Source: Bin127 sp965203505
GTDB taxonomy: Bacteria > Chloroflexota > Dehalococcoidia > Lucifugimonadales > Lucifugimonadaceae
DNA length: 64,000 nt
Assembly (NCBI GenBank): GCA_965203505.1
Contig: OZ241880.1
Span: 744,001 to 808,000 of the forward strand
Reading direction: 5' to 3'
Part shown: in pieces, positions 53,801 to 62,300 of the stretch
How the letters are laid out: each line of letters begins with the position of its first letter
Numbering within the stretch: position 1 is the first letter of the stretch
Notes under the pieces: generated by a model
The model's input: only the letters and a program-made list of their open reading frames with translations
What the model was told of the DNA's origin: nothing
The model's database searches: none
Made by a program: the position numbers and the translations under genes

Positions 53801-54657
53801 GCGGCAGCGTGCAACCGGAAGCCGACTCCGAGGTCAAGGAGCCGCGACCCTTCGTCTATCTCGACTTTGCCGGTGAAGCCACCACTGCGAAGGTAATCGA
53901 ATTGAAGATCGACGGAACAGACGTCCTGGCGGACCTCTCGAGCGTTGGAGCCAACCGGTTCCTGTACTGGCCAGAGGCGCTGGACTTCGGCGAACACAAG
54001 GTCGAGTTCGATGCACGAGATGCGGCGGACAACAAGCCGACTGGCAACACCTCGTTCACGTTCGACGTGACGGCGCGTGACCCGTTCGTCGTGGACCTCA
54101 CGGCTGGTTGGAACGCGATATCGTTCCCGGCCAACCCGATCGACACGGCGCTTGACGCGGTCTTCACAGATGAGGCCATCGACCGAGTGGTCGGTTGGAA
54201 CCCGATGAACCAGACCGGTCCGTGGAGCATCGCTACCCGCATTGACGGCGTCTGGACGACGAGTGCGAACTTCGCGCCGTTGACCGACGTTGAGGTCCGG
54301 TACGGTTACTGGGTGCACTCGATGGCGTTCGTGAAGCAGAGCGTCGATCTGGAAGGCCCGATCAACCGTGAGACCGGTGGCAGGCCGGATCCGATCGGCA
54401 TCTACACATTGCCGGGTTGGAACTTCATCGGCGTGGTTGACCAAGACGGCGACCAGACCGAGGACAACTTCGGCGATGTGCTGGAAGACAGCGAAGACGT
54501 CGACGTGACGGCGAAGAACTACATGCCAGGCTTCCGCCAGGCATACACATGGGATGCCATCGCCAATGGCTACCGAGTGCTGTCAGAAGATGGCAACATG
54601 ATCATCGGTAAAGGCATCTGGGTGTTCTTCCCGGATGACACGACGATCGCACCGTAA
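50848..54657 (+). CDS. Large secreted surface protein, family copy 3
   Basis: 1269 residues from a GTG start with strong AGGAGG eight bases upstream. Signal peptide MQLSARILTALAVLAFAVAI, related to copies 4 and 5. The head reads IDALNVGACTS: the Cys is kept although the motif is LNVGAC. A long variable segment (about residues 125-260) contains SVFGDEDEFAELPDLEQVVQ. Then come YLRLTDADGDGGGENWG, Ig-like SFNDSDSGLAADSFQLDVDN, an SbsA-like domain (VMVVFDNSVNGALIDNGTF) and the GWN domain (GWNAISFPANPIDTALDAVF) ending DDTTIAP. It is followed by a perfect rho-independent terminator, so it is transcribed alone. Confidence 0.87.
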   Translation: MQLSARILTALAVLAFAVAIVAGARSASDEVSAATGTIDALNVGACTSTNADKFNLANDCSQKMAFFQQGEIEEIVEIENLYATYAHDPKTAAEGPRGIITDGDLIKVSITDKGRDRRDPVLITSADTTFDAAGVISATNTGNPFEGTPGDETTPQTLRVDEDLDTTADIDETFDASKTVSESVFGDEDEFAELPDLEQVVQFDQSGAGVDTTFENSGTYEVIFERPAATATDPAVPFKPIASAKDGGVVKFFGRVNDGGGLDDFGDIGDFISLDEDVISGDLNTQPAMALNVSVPRGGGTDPSVVQLQLIYYETSGFEYIQGYERCFEDPDATADDTKTPDVNEQQRAMVQAACTAKEIEDLNDANRGDRFVLYAESDEDAADDRRHLALVETGRFTGVFQGYLRLTDADGDGGGENWGVAKTSGEYTDGEENVPQENPTRAVIGVGSGPVSIIYKDTDGKDRRYDIEIDIDPPTIQVDSPVHKGRSDDEKPSFIGSFNDSDSGLAADSFQLDVDNQDDAGDETPIMMELANVMGSDGEYGQVRRRLDYMGYEANSMFGVIDHMIYLGESGFLNGTGTGAKDYKSLEADDFADGAPDGEFNGEIEIDFDEFLSTESEFAGFNNAVDFQAVVRDLAGNFGFSDSDAANPRFINDLGAADASGDDKDADRKKGKDTHNVLGVFSRHVVYIDELDPVIRMNKSVTGFYGVDDDKNPVRDRSAVMVVFDNSVNGALIDNGTFTLEHDDESGIEVIDVSVEGKLVFLKLGEELASDARPTLSISEGREVEDLAGNVLGWQEKDAEAFKVKDGILPVFTLTLSGGSGTGVGSEGPSKLTNAAMDIAIASDEDITGSPKVIVVCSNIEWMEGTGDDAKDKGLSDYVSNRTGTKENTGETGLMCGNATKPDVFTGASSLSRPGNNWVYAWRNASNEARELHDGKLVVVVWGRDRSSYEAHDSDDTNENWGSETTEFVLDSIFNSPLNKDGSGGSVQPEADSEVKEPRPFVYLDFAGEATTAKVIELKIDGTDVLADLSSVGANRFLYWPEALDFGEHKVEFDARDAADNKPTGNTSFTFDVTARDPFVVDLTAGWNAISFPANPIDTALDAVFTDEAIDRVVGWNPMNQTGPWSIATRIDGVWTTSANFAPLTDVEVRYGYWVHSMAFVKQSVDLEGPINRETGGRPDPIGIYTLPGWNFIGVVDQDGDQTEDNFGDVLEDSEDVDVTAKNYMPGFRQAYTWDAIANGYRVLSEDGNMIIGKGIWVFFPDDTTIAP

Positions 54658-54759
54658 GGGACCCCCTCTTAATCTCCCCCTAGAAGGGGGAGGGGAGGAA
54701 GGAGAGTCTCCCCCTACAAGGGAGAGAGGAGAACCAACCTCCCGCTAGAGGGAAAGAGA
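54658..54759. repeat. C-rich repeat tract after surface gene 3
   Basis: ACCCCCTCTTAATCTCCCCC followed by several short inverted CCCCCTANAAGGGGGAG-like segments. The first ~20 bases recur right after surface gene 4 (58891). Confidence 0.65.
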
Positions 54760-54789
54760 AACGCCCCCGTGGAGACACGGGGGCGTTTT
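54760..54789 (+). terminator. Rho-independent terminator of surface gene 3
   Basis: ACGCCCCCGTG-GAGA-CACGGGGGCGT (11-bp stem) followed by TTTC. The same stem-loop follows surface gene 4. Confidence 0.9.
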
Positions 54790-54860
54790 CAATTTACATG
54801 GATGGACGGGATGTAGGTGGGTGTTGAGTGTTTGATGTAGAAGTGTTGGAGAGAATTTGA

Positions 54861-54889
54861 TTGACAGGGCGCGCGCGGTGGCATATATT
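54861..54889 (+). promoter_or_regulatory. Consensus-like sigma-70 promoter of surface gene 4
   Basis: TTGACA (54861-54866), 17-base spacer, TATATT (54884-54889). Perfect -35, one mismatch in -10. The predicted start near 54896 gives a leader of about 165 bases. The adjoining conserved block (54888-54908) contains an alternative -10, TATAGT. Confidence 0.65.
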
Positions 54890-54984
54890 CGGTATCATAT
54901 AGTTTTCAGGGCGTGCCTACGGGCGTGTGGTTCGTTGCGCGTCTTGAGAGTGCTATGGAAACATCCGGGCAAGACCGCTCAAGT

Positions 54985-55005
54985 GCCGACATTATCGATG
55001 TCGGC
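54985..55005 (+). promoter_or_regulatory. Leader hairpin of surface gene 4
   Basis: GCCGACAT-TATCG-ATGTCGGC, a perfect 8-bp stem in the 5' untranslated leader about 55 bases before the GTG. Identical at 59179-59199. Confidence 0.75.
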
Positions 55006-55060
55006 GAGAGTGCGTCGAGTATCGAACCGGTAGAGATATAGATAGAGGAGGACTGCAGCT

Positions 55061-58000
55061 GTGCAGCTTTCATCGAGAATCTTGACGGCTCTGGCCGTGC
55101 TGATCCTTGCCGTTGCGGTGGTGGCGGTGCGAGCCGGCTCGACCGGGACGGTAGAAGCAGCTACCGGTACGATAGACGTGCTGAACGTCGGGACTTGCTA
55201 CACGACGGACACCGACGTGTTCGCAGTAGGTGCTTGTGACTCTGGGGACGGTGAAGACTATGATGTCGCGGGACGCGAGACGATCTCCGAGGTCGGCACG
55301 GTATACGCGACCTATGCCCACGACCCGAAGACAGCTCCCGATAGCCCGCGCGGTATCTTGATGAACTCCAACCTCATCAAGATCAGCATCGCAGACTCCG
55401 GAAGGGACAAGAGGACCCCGGTTTTGTATGGCGCTGGACCCTCGAAGCCGTGCGACACCAACGGCTCTACTGGCGGCCAAGCCACGGGTGACGACGCGAC
55501 TCGGATTAACTGTACTGATATCGCAGATACTGCGGGAGATGACGATTTCTATATCGCTGACGATGCAGATACGCCAGATGTTGACGAGTCGGCATCTTCT
55601 CACCTCTCGATCATTCGAAAAGACTATCCGGGAGTATTGCCTGAAGAAGTCGATTTTCGATGGACACAGCGTGGAGTGCCAAGAACAACGGAATTCGATG
55701 TAGACAACGCCGTCGGCAGCAGCAGGGTAATCACCGGTATTACGATCGACCGGACTGGCACTGGTGACGGAGCCACACCAGAAGTGTTTCCGGTATACAA
55801 GCCGATGTTCGTGGTCGATGGCGACGATTCGCCGATCAGCCTATACGGAATAATTGACACCGATGGAGGCCTCGCCACGCCGGCAGGTCAAAAGTTCGAA
55901 AAGTTGAACAAGTACCTGGCGATTGACGAAGATGTCGGTTCTGGCCGGGTCGAGGGTGAAGGCGGTGAAGACAACGCGGCGGTCGCTCCGTGGTTCAGCG
56001 TTCGCACCTCAATCCCTGAAGGCGCGGCTGTTCGGGTGATGTATGTCGTTTACGAAACGAGCGAGACAGAGGTACTCATCGGTGGTCAGAAGAGCCCGGA
56101 TCTGGATGCGGGCGCTGGCTACAGTGCCGAGACCGGTAACGCAATGCCGAAGTACGCGCCTGATTTCACGAACTCAGAGAAGAAACTGTCGACCGCGTTG
56201 GTTGTAGAGGCTCGCTCGGACGGACGTGTTAGTTCGCAGAATTTGCAACTAAAGGAGACCTCGCGGTTCAGCGGGCGTTACGAAGGCTATCTAAAACTGA
56301 CCGACGAAAACGGCGACGACGCGAATGCCGATGACGTCCCGACTAACTGGGGTTTGAAAGTCGGCCCGGCGACTGACACCGACATTGACGGTGCTGCGAC
56401 GATAGGTGTCGAAAGCGGACCAGTCAATATCGCCTATCGGGACACGGACGGTGTGACGAAGATGTTGTCGATCGAGATCGATACCGTGCCGCCGAACGTG
56501 AATGTCGACTCGCCTGCCCACAAATCTGAGGGACAGGACACGTCACCTGAATTCTCTGGCTCCTTCAGCGACAGCGAATCGGGGCTCAGGAAGGACACGT
56601 TCCGGTTGTACGTCGACCACACGAACGACATTAACGAGAACGGGATCAAGGGCGAATTGGCGCTGGACCTCCGTGTAGACGGCAGCGACAGCAGCAACCC
56701 ATACGGTTTAGTGACTGCCGCTGGTGAAACCAATGCCGTGGTTGAATCTCACGGCGACTACACTGGCTACGGAACGGACCATCGTCTATTCGGTGTTATC
56801 GAACACGACGAAGTGTTCGATGTGGACACCGCTGCAAATGACGCAAACGACGAGATCAGGTCTGTAGAAGGCGACAACCATGACGATGGCGCGACGGACG
56901 GTACGTTCGGCGACTCGATTCGGATTGGTTTCCCTCTTGAGGAGGACAGTGACAAATTCAACAACACGATCGACTTCCATGCTCTGGTCGCAGACCGCGC
57001 CGGCAACATCGGCTTCTCGGACAGCGATAACGAAGGTCCCAGGTTCATCAACAACTTGGGCGAGGAGAAGGACGATCGTGAAACTGGACGCTACAACGTT
57101 CTAGGTTGGTATGCGCGGCACGTCTTCTTCCTAGACGAGACCGATCCCGCGATCTTCCAAGAGCAGACCGTGACCGGTTTCTACGGTGAAAACGACGACG
57201 ACGTCCCACAGGTCAACCGGAAGGGTATTCTGGTCGTGTTCGACCGAGCGGTCGATCCAGACTCAATCGACGTAGACACGTTCGCGGTGACTCTAGACCC
57301 ACCGGCTGAACCCGCGGGAGCCACTGGCGCCTCGGCGAGCATCATGGACATCGATCCGCAAGGGCGTTTGGTCTATCTGTTGCTCGACGAAGAGCTTGCG
57401 TCTGACGCGACTCCGATGGTCGATATCGTTTCCGGTCAATGGGTCTCGGACCCGGCCGGCAACCGATTGACCGGTGGCGATGTGTCGCCATTCGAGGCCA
57501 ACGACGGTATCACTCCGGTGATTACGGTAACGCTCAGCGGTGGAACCGGTTCTGGCGAGGGCAGCGAAGGTCCGAGTGCATTGACCAACGACGACATCAT
57601 CGTCACTATCTCCGCCGATGAAGAGATCAACGCTACGCCGTCCCTAGTCGTGGTGTGTTCGAACATCATGTACGACAGCGATGACGACGACACGGATAAC
57701 GACAAAGAGTTGTCAGACTTGACGAAGGCGCGGAGCGGCGGATTGAAGGACCGCGCCAGCGCGAACTTCAACGCCCCGACTAAGTACAACTGCGGTGATG
57801 ATGATGACACGATCCAGCTTCAGCAGGTGCAGTCATACTCTCGCCCGGGTCTCGCTTGGGAATACCAGTGGGTGAACTTCAGCGGCGACAAAGAGTTGAA
57901 GGACGGCAAACTGACGGTTGTGGCGTATGCACGTGACCGACGTTCGTACCGCAGCCCTTCGATGCGCGCGATATCGGCAGACGAGTTGACGGATGACACT

Positions 58001-58891
58001 TACAACTGGGGTTCCGCGACCGCCGAATTCCGCTACGACACGACGCTGTCCGACCCGATGGCAACGCCTGGCAAGGGTGACACGGTTACCGAGACACGTC
58101 CGTTCGTGTTGCTCAACTACACCGACAAGTCGACTGTCTCGATCGAAGAATTCACTATCGACGGCACCGTCCAAGAGGTGCAGGCGCTTGGTGAGAACCG
58201 GTTCCTGTACTGGCCAGAAGAGTTGAGCATCGGCAGCCACGATGTTGTGGTTAACGGTATCGACGCTGCTGGTAACAAGGACACGTTCGAGTACAGCTTC
58301 AAGGCGGCTGAGCGCACACCGTTCAACCTCAAGCTGATCGCGGGTTGGAACGCGGTTTCCTTCCCGGCGAACCCAGTCGATCCGATGATCGAGAACGTCT
58401 TCACTGAGGACGTGGTCGACATGGTTGCCGCGTGGGACATCTCAGACCCGACGAAGCCGTGGAGTATCGCTTCCCGCATGGATGGCGAGTGGTCGACTCA
58501 CAGCGACTTCGCCACGCTGAGCAAGGTCTCGGCGAAGTATGGCTACTGGGTCCACGCCCAAGGCTTCGTGACGCAGAAGATCGCGTTGATCGGCCAGATC
58601 AACCGTCTCGACTCGGGGGTTGTGCCGCCGGACCTCGTGGCGATACCGACCGAACCGGGTTGGAACTTCGTGGGCGTCATCGACCAAGATGGCGACCAGA
58701 CGCAGGACAACTTCGGTGACATGCTGAAGACTGGTGACACTGGCGTGAAGGCCGGCGACTACCTTGGTGACAACGGCAAGGCGTACACCTGGGACCCGAT
58801 CCGCAGCAGGTTCGATGTCCTCGAGGCTGGTGACTACGTGAAGATCGGTAACGGCATCTGGGTCTACTACGGTGGCGGTATAGCGCCGTAG
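55061..58891 (+). CDS. Large secreted surface protein, family copy 4
   Basis: 1276 residues, GTG start with GAGGAGG upstream. The signal peptide and head (ILTALAVLILAVAVVAVRAG to IDVLNVGTCYTTD) are encoded in the 386-base perfect repeat. The variable segment runs from about residue 125 to 270. Then follow APWFSVRTSIPEGAAVRVMY, YEGYLKLTDENGDD, the Ig-like block SFSDSESGLRKDTFRLYVD, FVDETDP-region, an SbsA-like domain (ILVVFDRAVDPDSIDVDTF) and the GWN domain (GWNAVSFPANPVDPMIENVF) ending YGGGIAP. Asp-rich loops such as DQDGDQTQDNFG may bind Ca2+. It has its own promoter and terminator. Confidence 0.88.
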   Translation: MQLSSRILTALAVLILAVAVVAVRAGSTGTVEAATGTIDVLNVGTCYTTDTDVFAVGACDSGDGEDYDVAGRETISEVGTVYATYAHDPKTAPDSPRGILMNSNLIKISIADSGRDKRTPVLYGAGPSKPCDTNGSTGGQATGDDATRINCTDIADTAGDDDFYIADDADTPDVDESASSHLSIIRKDYPGVLPEEVDFRWTQRGVPRTTEFDVDNAVGSSRVITGITIDRTGTGDGATPEVFPVYKPMFVVDGDDSPISLYGIIDTDGGLATPAGQKFEKLNKYLAIDEDVGSGRVEGEGGEDNAAVAPWFSVRTSIPEGAAVRVMYVVYETSETEVLIGGQKSPDLDAGAGYSAETGNAMPKYAPDFTNSEKKLSTALVVEARSDGRVSSQNLQLKETSRFSGRYEGYLKLTDENGDDANADDVPTNWGLKVGPATDTDIDGAATIGVESGPVNIAYRDTDGVTKMLSIEIDTVPPNVNVDSPAHKSEGQDTSPEFSGSFSDSESGLRKDTFRLYVDHTNDINENGIKGELALDLRVDGSDSSNPYGLVTAAGETNAVVESHGDYTGYGTDHRLFGVIEHDEVFDVDTAANDANDEIRSVEGDNHDDGATDGTFGDSIRIGFPLEEDSDKFNNTIDFHALVADRAGNIGFSDSDNEGPRFINNLGEEKDDRETGRYNVLGWYARHVFFLDETDPAIFQEQTVTGFYGENDDDVPQVNRKGILVVFDRAVDPDSIDVDTFAVTLDPPAEPAGATGASASIMDIDPQGRLVYLLLDEELASDATPMVDIVSGQWVSDPAGNRLTGGDVSPFEANDGITPVITVTLSGGTGSGEGSEGPSALTNDDIIVTISADEEINATPSLVVVCSNIMYDSDDDDTDNDKELSDLTKARSGGLKDRASANFNAPTKYNCGDDDDTIQLQQVQSYSRPGLAWEYQWVNFSGDKELKDGKLTVVAYARDRRSYRSPSMRAISADELTDDTYNWGSATAEFRYDTTLSDPMATPGKGDTVTETRPFVLLNYTDKSTVSIEEFTIDGTVQEVQALGENRFLYWPEELSIGSHDVVVNGIDAAGNKDTFEYSFKAAERTPFNLKLIAGWNAVSFPANPVDPMIENVFTEDVVDMVAAWDISDPTKPWSIASRMDGEWSTHSDFATLSKVSAKYGYWVHAQGFVTQKIALIGQINRLDSGVVPPDLVAIPTEPGWNFVGVIDQDGDQTQDNFGDMLKTGDTGVKAGDYLGDNGKAYTWDPIRSRFDVLEAGDYVKIGNGIWVYYGGGIAP

Positions 58892-58973
58892 GACCCCCTC
58901 TTAATCTCCCCCTCTTCCCCTCTCCCTCGATGGGAGAGGGGAAGGGTGAGGGTGAGAGCATAGGCAAAGAGAG
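58892..58973. repeat. C-rich repeat tract after surface gene 4
   Basis: Starts with the same CCCCTCTTAATCTCCCCCT as after gene 3, then a CCCCTCTCCC-TCGA-TGGGAGAGGG hairpin and AAGGGTGAGGGTGAGAG, related to the 25907 repeat. Confidence 0.65.
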
Positions 58974-59008
58974 AACGCCCCCGTGGAGACACGGGGGCGT
59001 TCTGGTTT
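58974..59008 (+). terminator. Rho-independent terminator of surface gene 4
   Basis: Same 11-bp stem as after gene 3, ACGCCCCCGTG-GAGA-CACGGGGGCGT, followed by TCTGGTTT, a poorer T-tract. Confidence 0.8.
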
Positions 59009-59011
59009 GCA

Positions 59012-59397
59012 TGGGTGTTGAGTGTTTGATGTAGAAGTGTTGGAGAGAATTTGATTGACAGGGCGCGCGCGGTGGCATATATTCGGTATCATATAGTTTT
59101 CAGGGCGTGCCTACGGGCGTGTGGTTCGTTGCGCGTCTTGAGAGTGCTATGGAAACATCCGGGCAAGACCGCTCAAGTGCCGACATTATCGATGTCGGCG
59201 AGAGTGCGTCGAGTATCGAACCGGTAGAGATATAGATAGAGGAGGACTGCAGCTGTGCAGCTTTCATCGAGAATCTTGACGGCTCTGGCCGTGCTGATCC
59301 TTGCCGTTGCGGTGGTGGCGGTGCGAGCCGGCTCGACCGGGACGGTAGAAGCAGCTACCGGTACGATAGACGTGCTGAACGTCGGGACTTGCTACAC
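59012..59397 (+). repeat. 386-base perfect repeat, copy 2
   Basis: Identical to 54818-55203. The first difference comes at 59398 (C versus G) inside the codons after GTCYT. Confidence 0.97.
59055..59083 (+). promoter_or_regulatory. Consensus-like sigma-70 promoter of surface gene 5
   Basis: TTGACA (59055-59060), 17-base spacer, TATATT (59078-59083); a copy of the gene 4 promoter. The leader hairpin lies at 59179-59199. Confidence 0.65.
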
Positions 59398-62300
59398 CAC
59401 GGACACCGACGTGTTCGCCGTAGGTGCCTGTAACGACGGCGATGTCGACGACAACAACGACGACACTGAAGACAACAGCGGTTACAAAGTCGCCGGGCGA
59501 AGTGCGATCACGAAGGTCGATAAAGTCTTCGCCACCTACGCCATCGACCCCAAGACATCGGGAGACGAACCTCGCGCAATCGCTAAGAACGCTGACGTGA
59601 TCAAGATCAGTATCGAAGATACAGGAAGGGACAAGCGCACAGGGAAGATATATGCAGTCGGTGCACTCCCAAGGGCCGACGGCGAAATAGTAGATGTCGA
59701 CGGCACCTTCTACCTCACGGGGACCTTGCTTACTGAAGTTCGGGGTGCGTTGGGATCTCTGGCAGACGAATTGACGGACAGCATTGATCATGACGGCGAC
59801 GCTACCAACGACGACGTAGACGGCATCCAACTTGCGAGCACGACAGCGTTCTTCGAAAGGCTCGCCGGCACAGGCAGCGAAATACCGACTTCGGGTGACG
59901 CACAGTTCGGACTTACCGGTGTTGGCAGTACCGATCACCCTATGGCACCAGAGGATGCCAAAGGCAAGTTCTTTTGGTTCGGAACCGCTGATGAAGACGG
60001 AGACAACACGGCGGAATTTGTCAACCTGACTGGCGAGTACATTAGTTTGGACGAAGACCAGAGTTCCGGCACAATTGACCGAATCGCACCGTGGATGCGA
60101 GTCACCGCGACGATTCCGTCTGGCACCCCGATCACAGTCCAATACATCTACTACCAGACGAGTAATGAAGAGGAGCTGTTCGGTGGTGCGACGAAGGCCG
60201 GCTATGGGACGGACCCCAACCCGGCGATGGACCTTTCGCCGGTATTTGTCGATGACGAGGACGATGAGGATGCCGATGAGCAGGACGCGCTGGTGCTACG
60301 CGCGAGTGCAGACGGTAACGTTCCTGCACAGAACCTCTGGTTGAAGGAGAAGGGTCGATTCAGTGGCAGGTACGAAGGCTACCTGCGACTGACCGATGCC
60401 GATGGTGACGGTTCGGCCCCAGCCCCCAGCGACGATGAAGAAGCCGTCCCGAAGTCCAATTGGGGTCTTGTTGTCGGAGCGGCTTCGGGTCACCAGATGG
60501 GACAAGCAGCAGTCTTAGGCGTCGAGAGCGGCCCGGTGACGATCAGTTACAAGAACTCGAACGGTGACCTCCGCACGGTTGCAATCCAAATCGACAAGGA
60601 CCCACCGGCAATCCAGATCGATTCGCCACCTCACAACCTCGCGAGCAAGGACGACTCGCCTGAGTTGCTAGGTTCATTCACAGATGGTGGTGGATCGGGT
60701 CTACGCGAAGACTCGTTCAAGGTCTACGCGGATAACCGACCTGATGAGAAGGTGGACAAAACCCCGGTCTTCGACTTGGGAGTAAACGACAAGGATGCTA
60801 CGACGGCAGACCGTGGTTACATCTGTGTTGACGCAGACGAAGACGAGATGGGTGAGTGCGAGAGCGACGGCGTAGCGGCCCTGCGAGGTCACTACGCGGG
60901 CTACAAGACTCACCCGACATACGGAATCATCTTGACGAACACCGAAGTTTACATGGGCGAAGAAAACGACCCGGACAATGAAGGCGACGAGTTCAAGACA
61001 GGCGATGCCGAAGACTTTGAGGACGGCGACACGAATGGTCTGTTCGACACGGTAGTCCGTATCGACTTCCCGCCGGACGAAGAAGATGGTCGGCGCTACA
61101 ACCACATCATCGACATCCAAGCAGTGGTGATGGACAGAGCCGGTAACATCGGCTTCTCGGACGCCGAACCAAGCGACCCGACATTCATCCACGATCTCGG
61201 CACCAAGAAGGCAGACCGTGACGATGACAAAAAGCACAACGTAATCGGCTGGTACTCACGCCACGTCTACTACCTAGACGATGTGGATCCGAAGTACTCG
61301 AAAGACGAGTCGGCAACCGGATTCGTAGTCGACGCCGATGGTGAAGTCGTGGCATCGAGTTCCGGTCTAATGATCGACTTCGACGGCAAGATCGATGCGA
61401 CAACGGTTGGCGTAGGAACGTTCGAGGTTGAGCTCGACGACGGTACCGCTGGTACGGTCACCGGTGCAGTGGTTAAGGACGACAAGGTCTACCTGATGCT
61501 GGAAAGCGAGCTTGAACCTAACGCGACGCCGAAAGTCGACCTCGCGGCAGGCCAGGCGATCTCCGACTTGGCAGGTAACGAGTCGACCGACCGCCGTCTA
61601 GAAGGCATCGAAGTGTCAGACGGTATCCTGCCGACATTCACGGTGACCTTGAGCGGTGGCTCCGGTCTGAACGAGGACATCGATGGTCAAGGTTCATCAG
61701 AGCTCACGAAAGAGCAGATGAAGATCTCGATCATGGCGAACGAGCCGATCCAAGGCGCGCCACAATTCGCGGTCGTATGTTCGAACCTCACCTGGGGTAA
61801 GGAAGCAGACGAAAACGACGTAGCAAAGTTTGCGTCGAACCGCATGGGATCATTCAAGACAGGCACGATTGACAAGCAAGAGCCGAGTGCGAAGCACGCG
61901 GTTGCTGACACGGACGACGATCCGGACGACGCTTCAGTGCCGAAGGCCGAACGCACGATGTGCCCGGACCACACGGACGACAACGCTGCCGACGCGGAGG
62001 ACGCCAAGACGTTCTTCGAAGTTGACATTGCGCGTGCGAACCGGCGCTCCGGCAACCTGTGGGAGTTCGACTGGTCGAACCTGACAGGTAACCAGGCAGT
62101 CGAAGACGGCAAGTTGTCAGTCATCGTCTGGGGTCGAGACCGTAGCTCTTACATGCGCGGCAGCGACCGCATCCAGAACTGGTCATCTGCAACGGCAGGC
62201 TTCACGTACGACACCGTTCTCAAGACAGCTTGGGAAGGTGACGACGATGGAGACAAAGGCGAACTGATCCCGGACAACGGTGAAACAGTGTTCGAGCCTC

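Larger units (their letters stand above)
54818..55203 (+). repeat. 386-base perfect repeat, copy 1 (promoter, leader, signal peptide)
   Basis: Base-for-base identical to 59012-59397 when read line by line, at a constant offset of 4194. It covers ~240 bases of upstream DNA and the first 47 codons of the surface gene, then the two genes diverge. Confidence 0.97.

Noticed and set aside
54896..55060. Known riboswitch in the surface-gene leader
   Set aside because: Apart from one 8-bp hairpin I could not match any riboswitch consensus, including the c-di-GMP classes.
54818..59397. 386-bp repeat as an insertion sequence
   Set aside because: It contains only promoter, leader and signal-peptide codons; no transposase frame or terminal inverted repeats.
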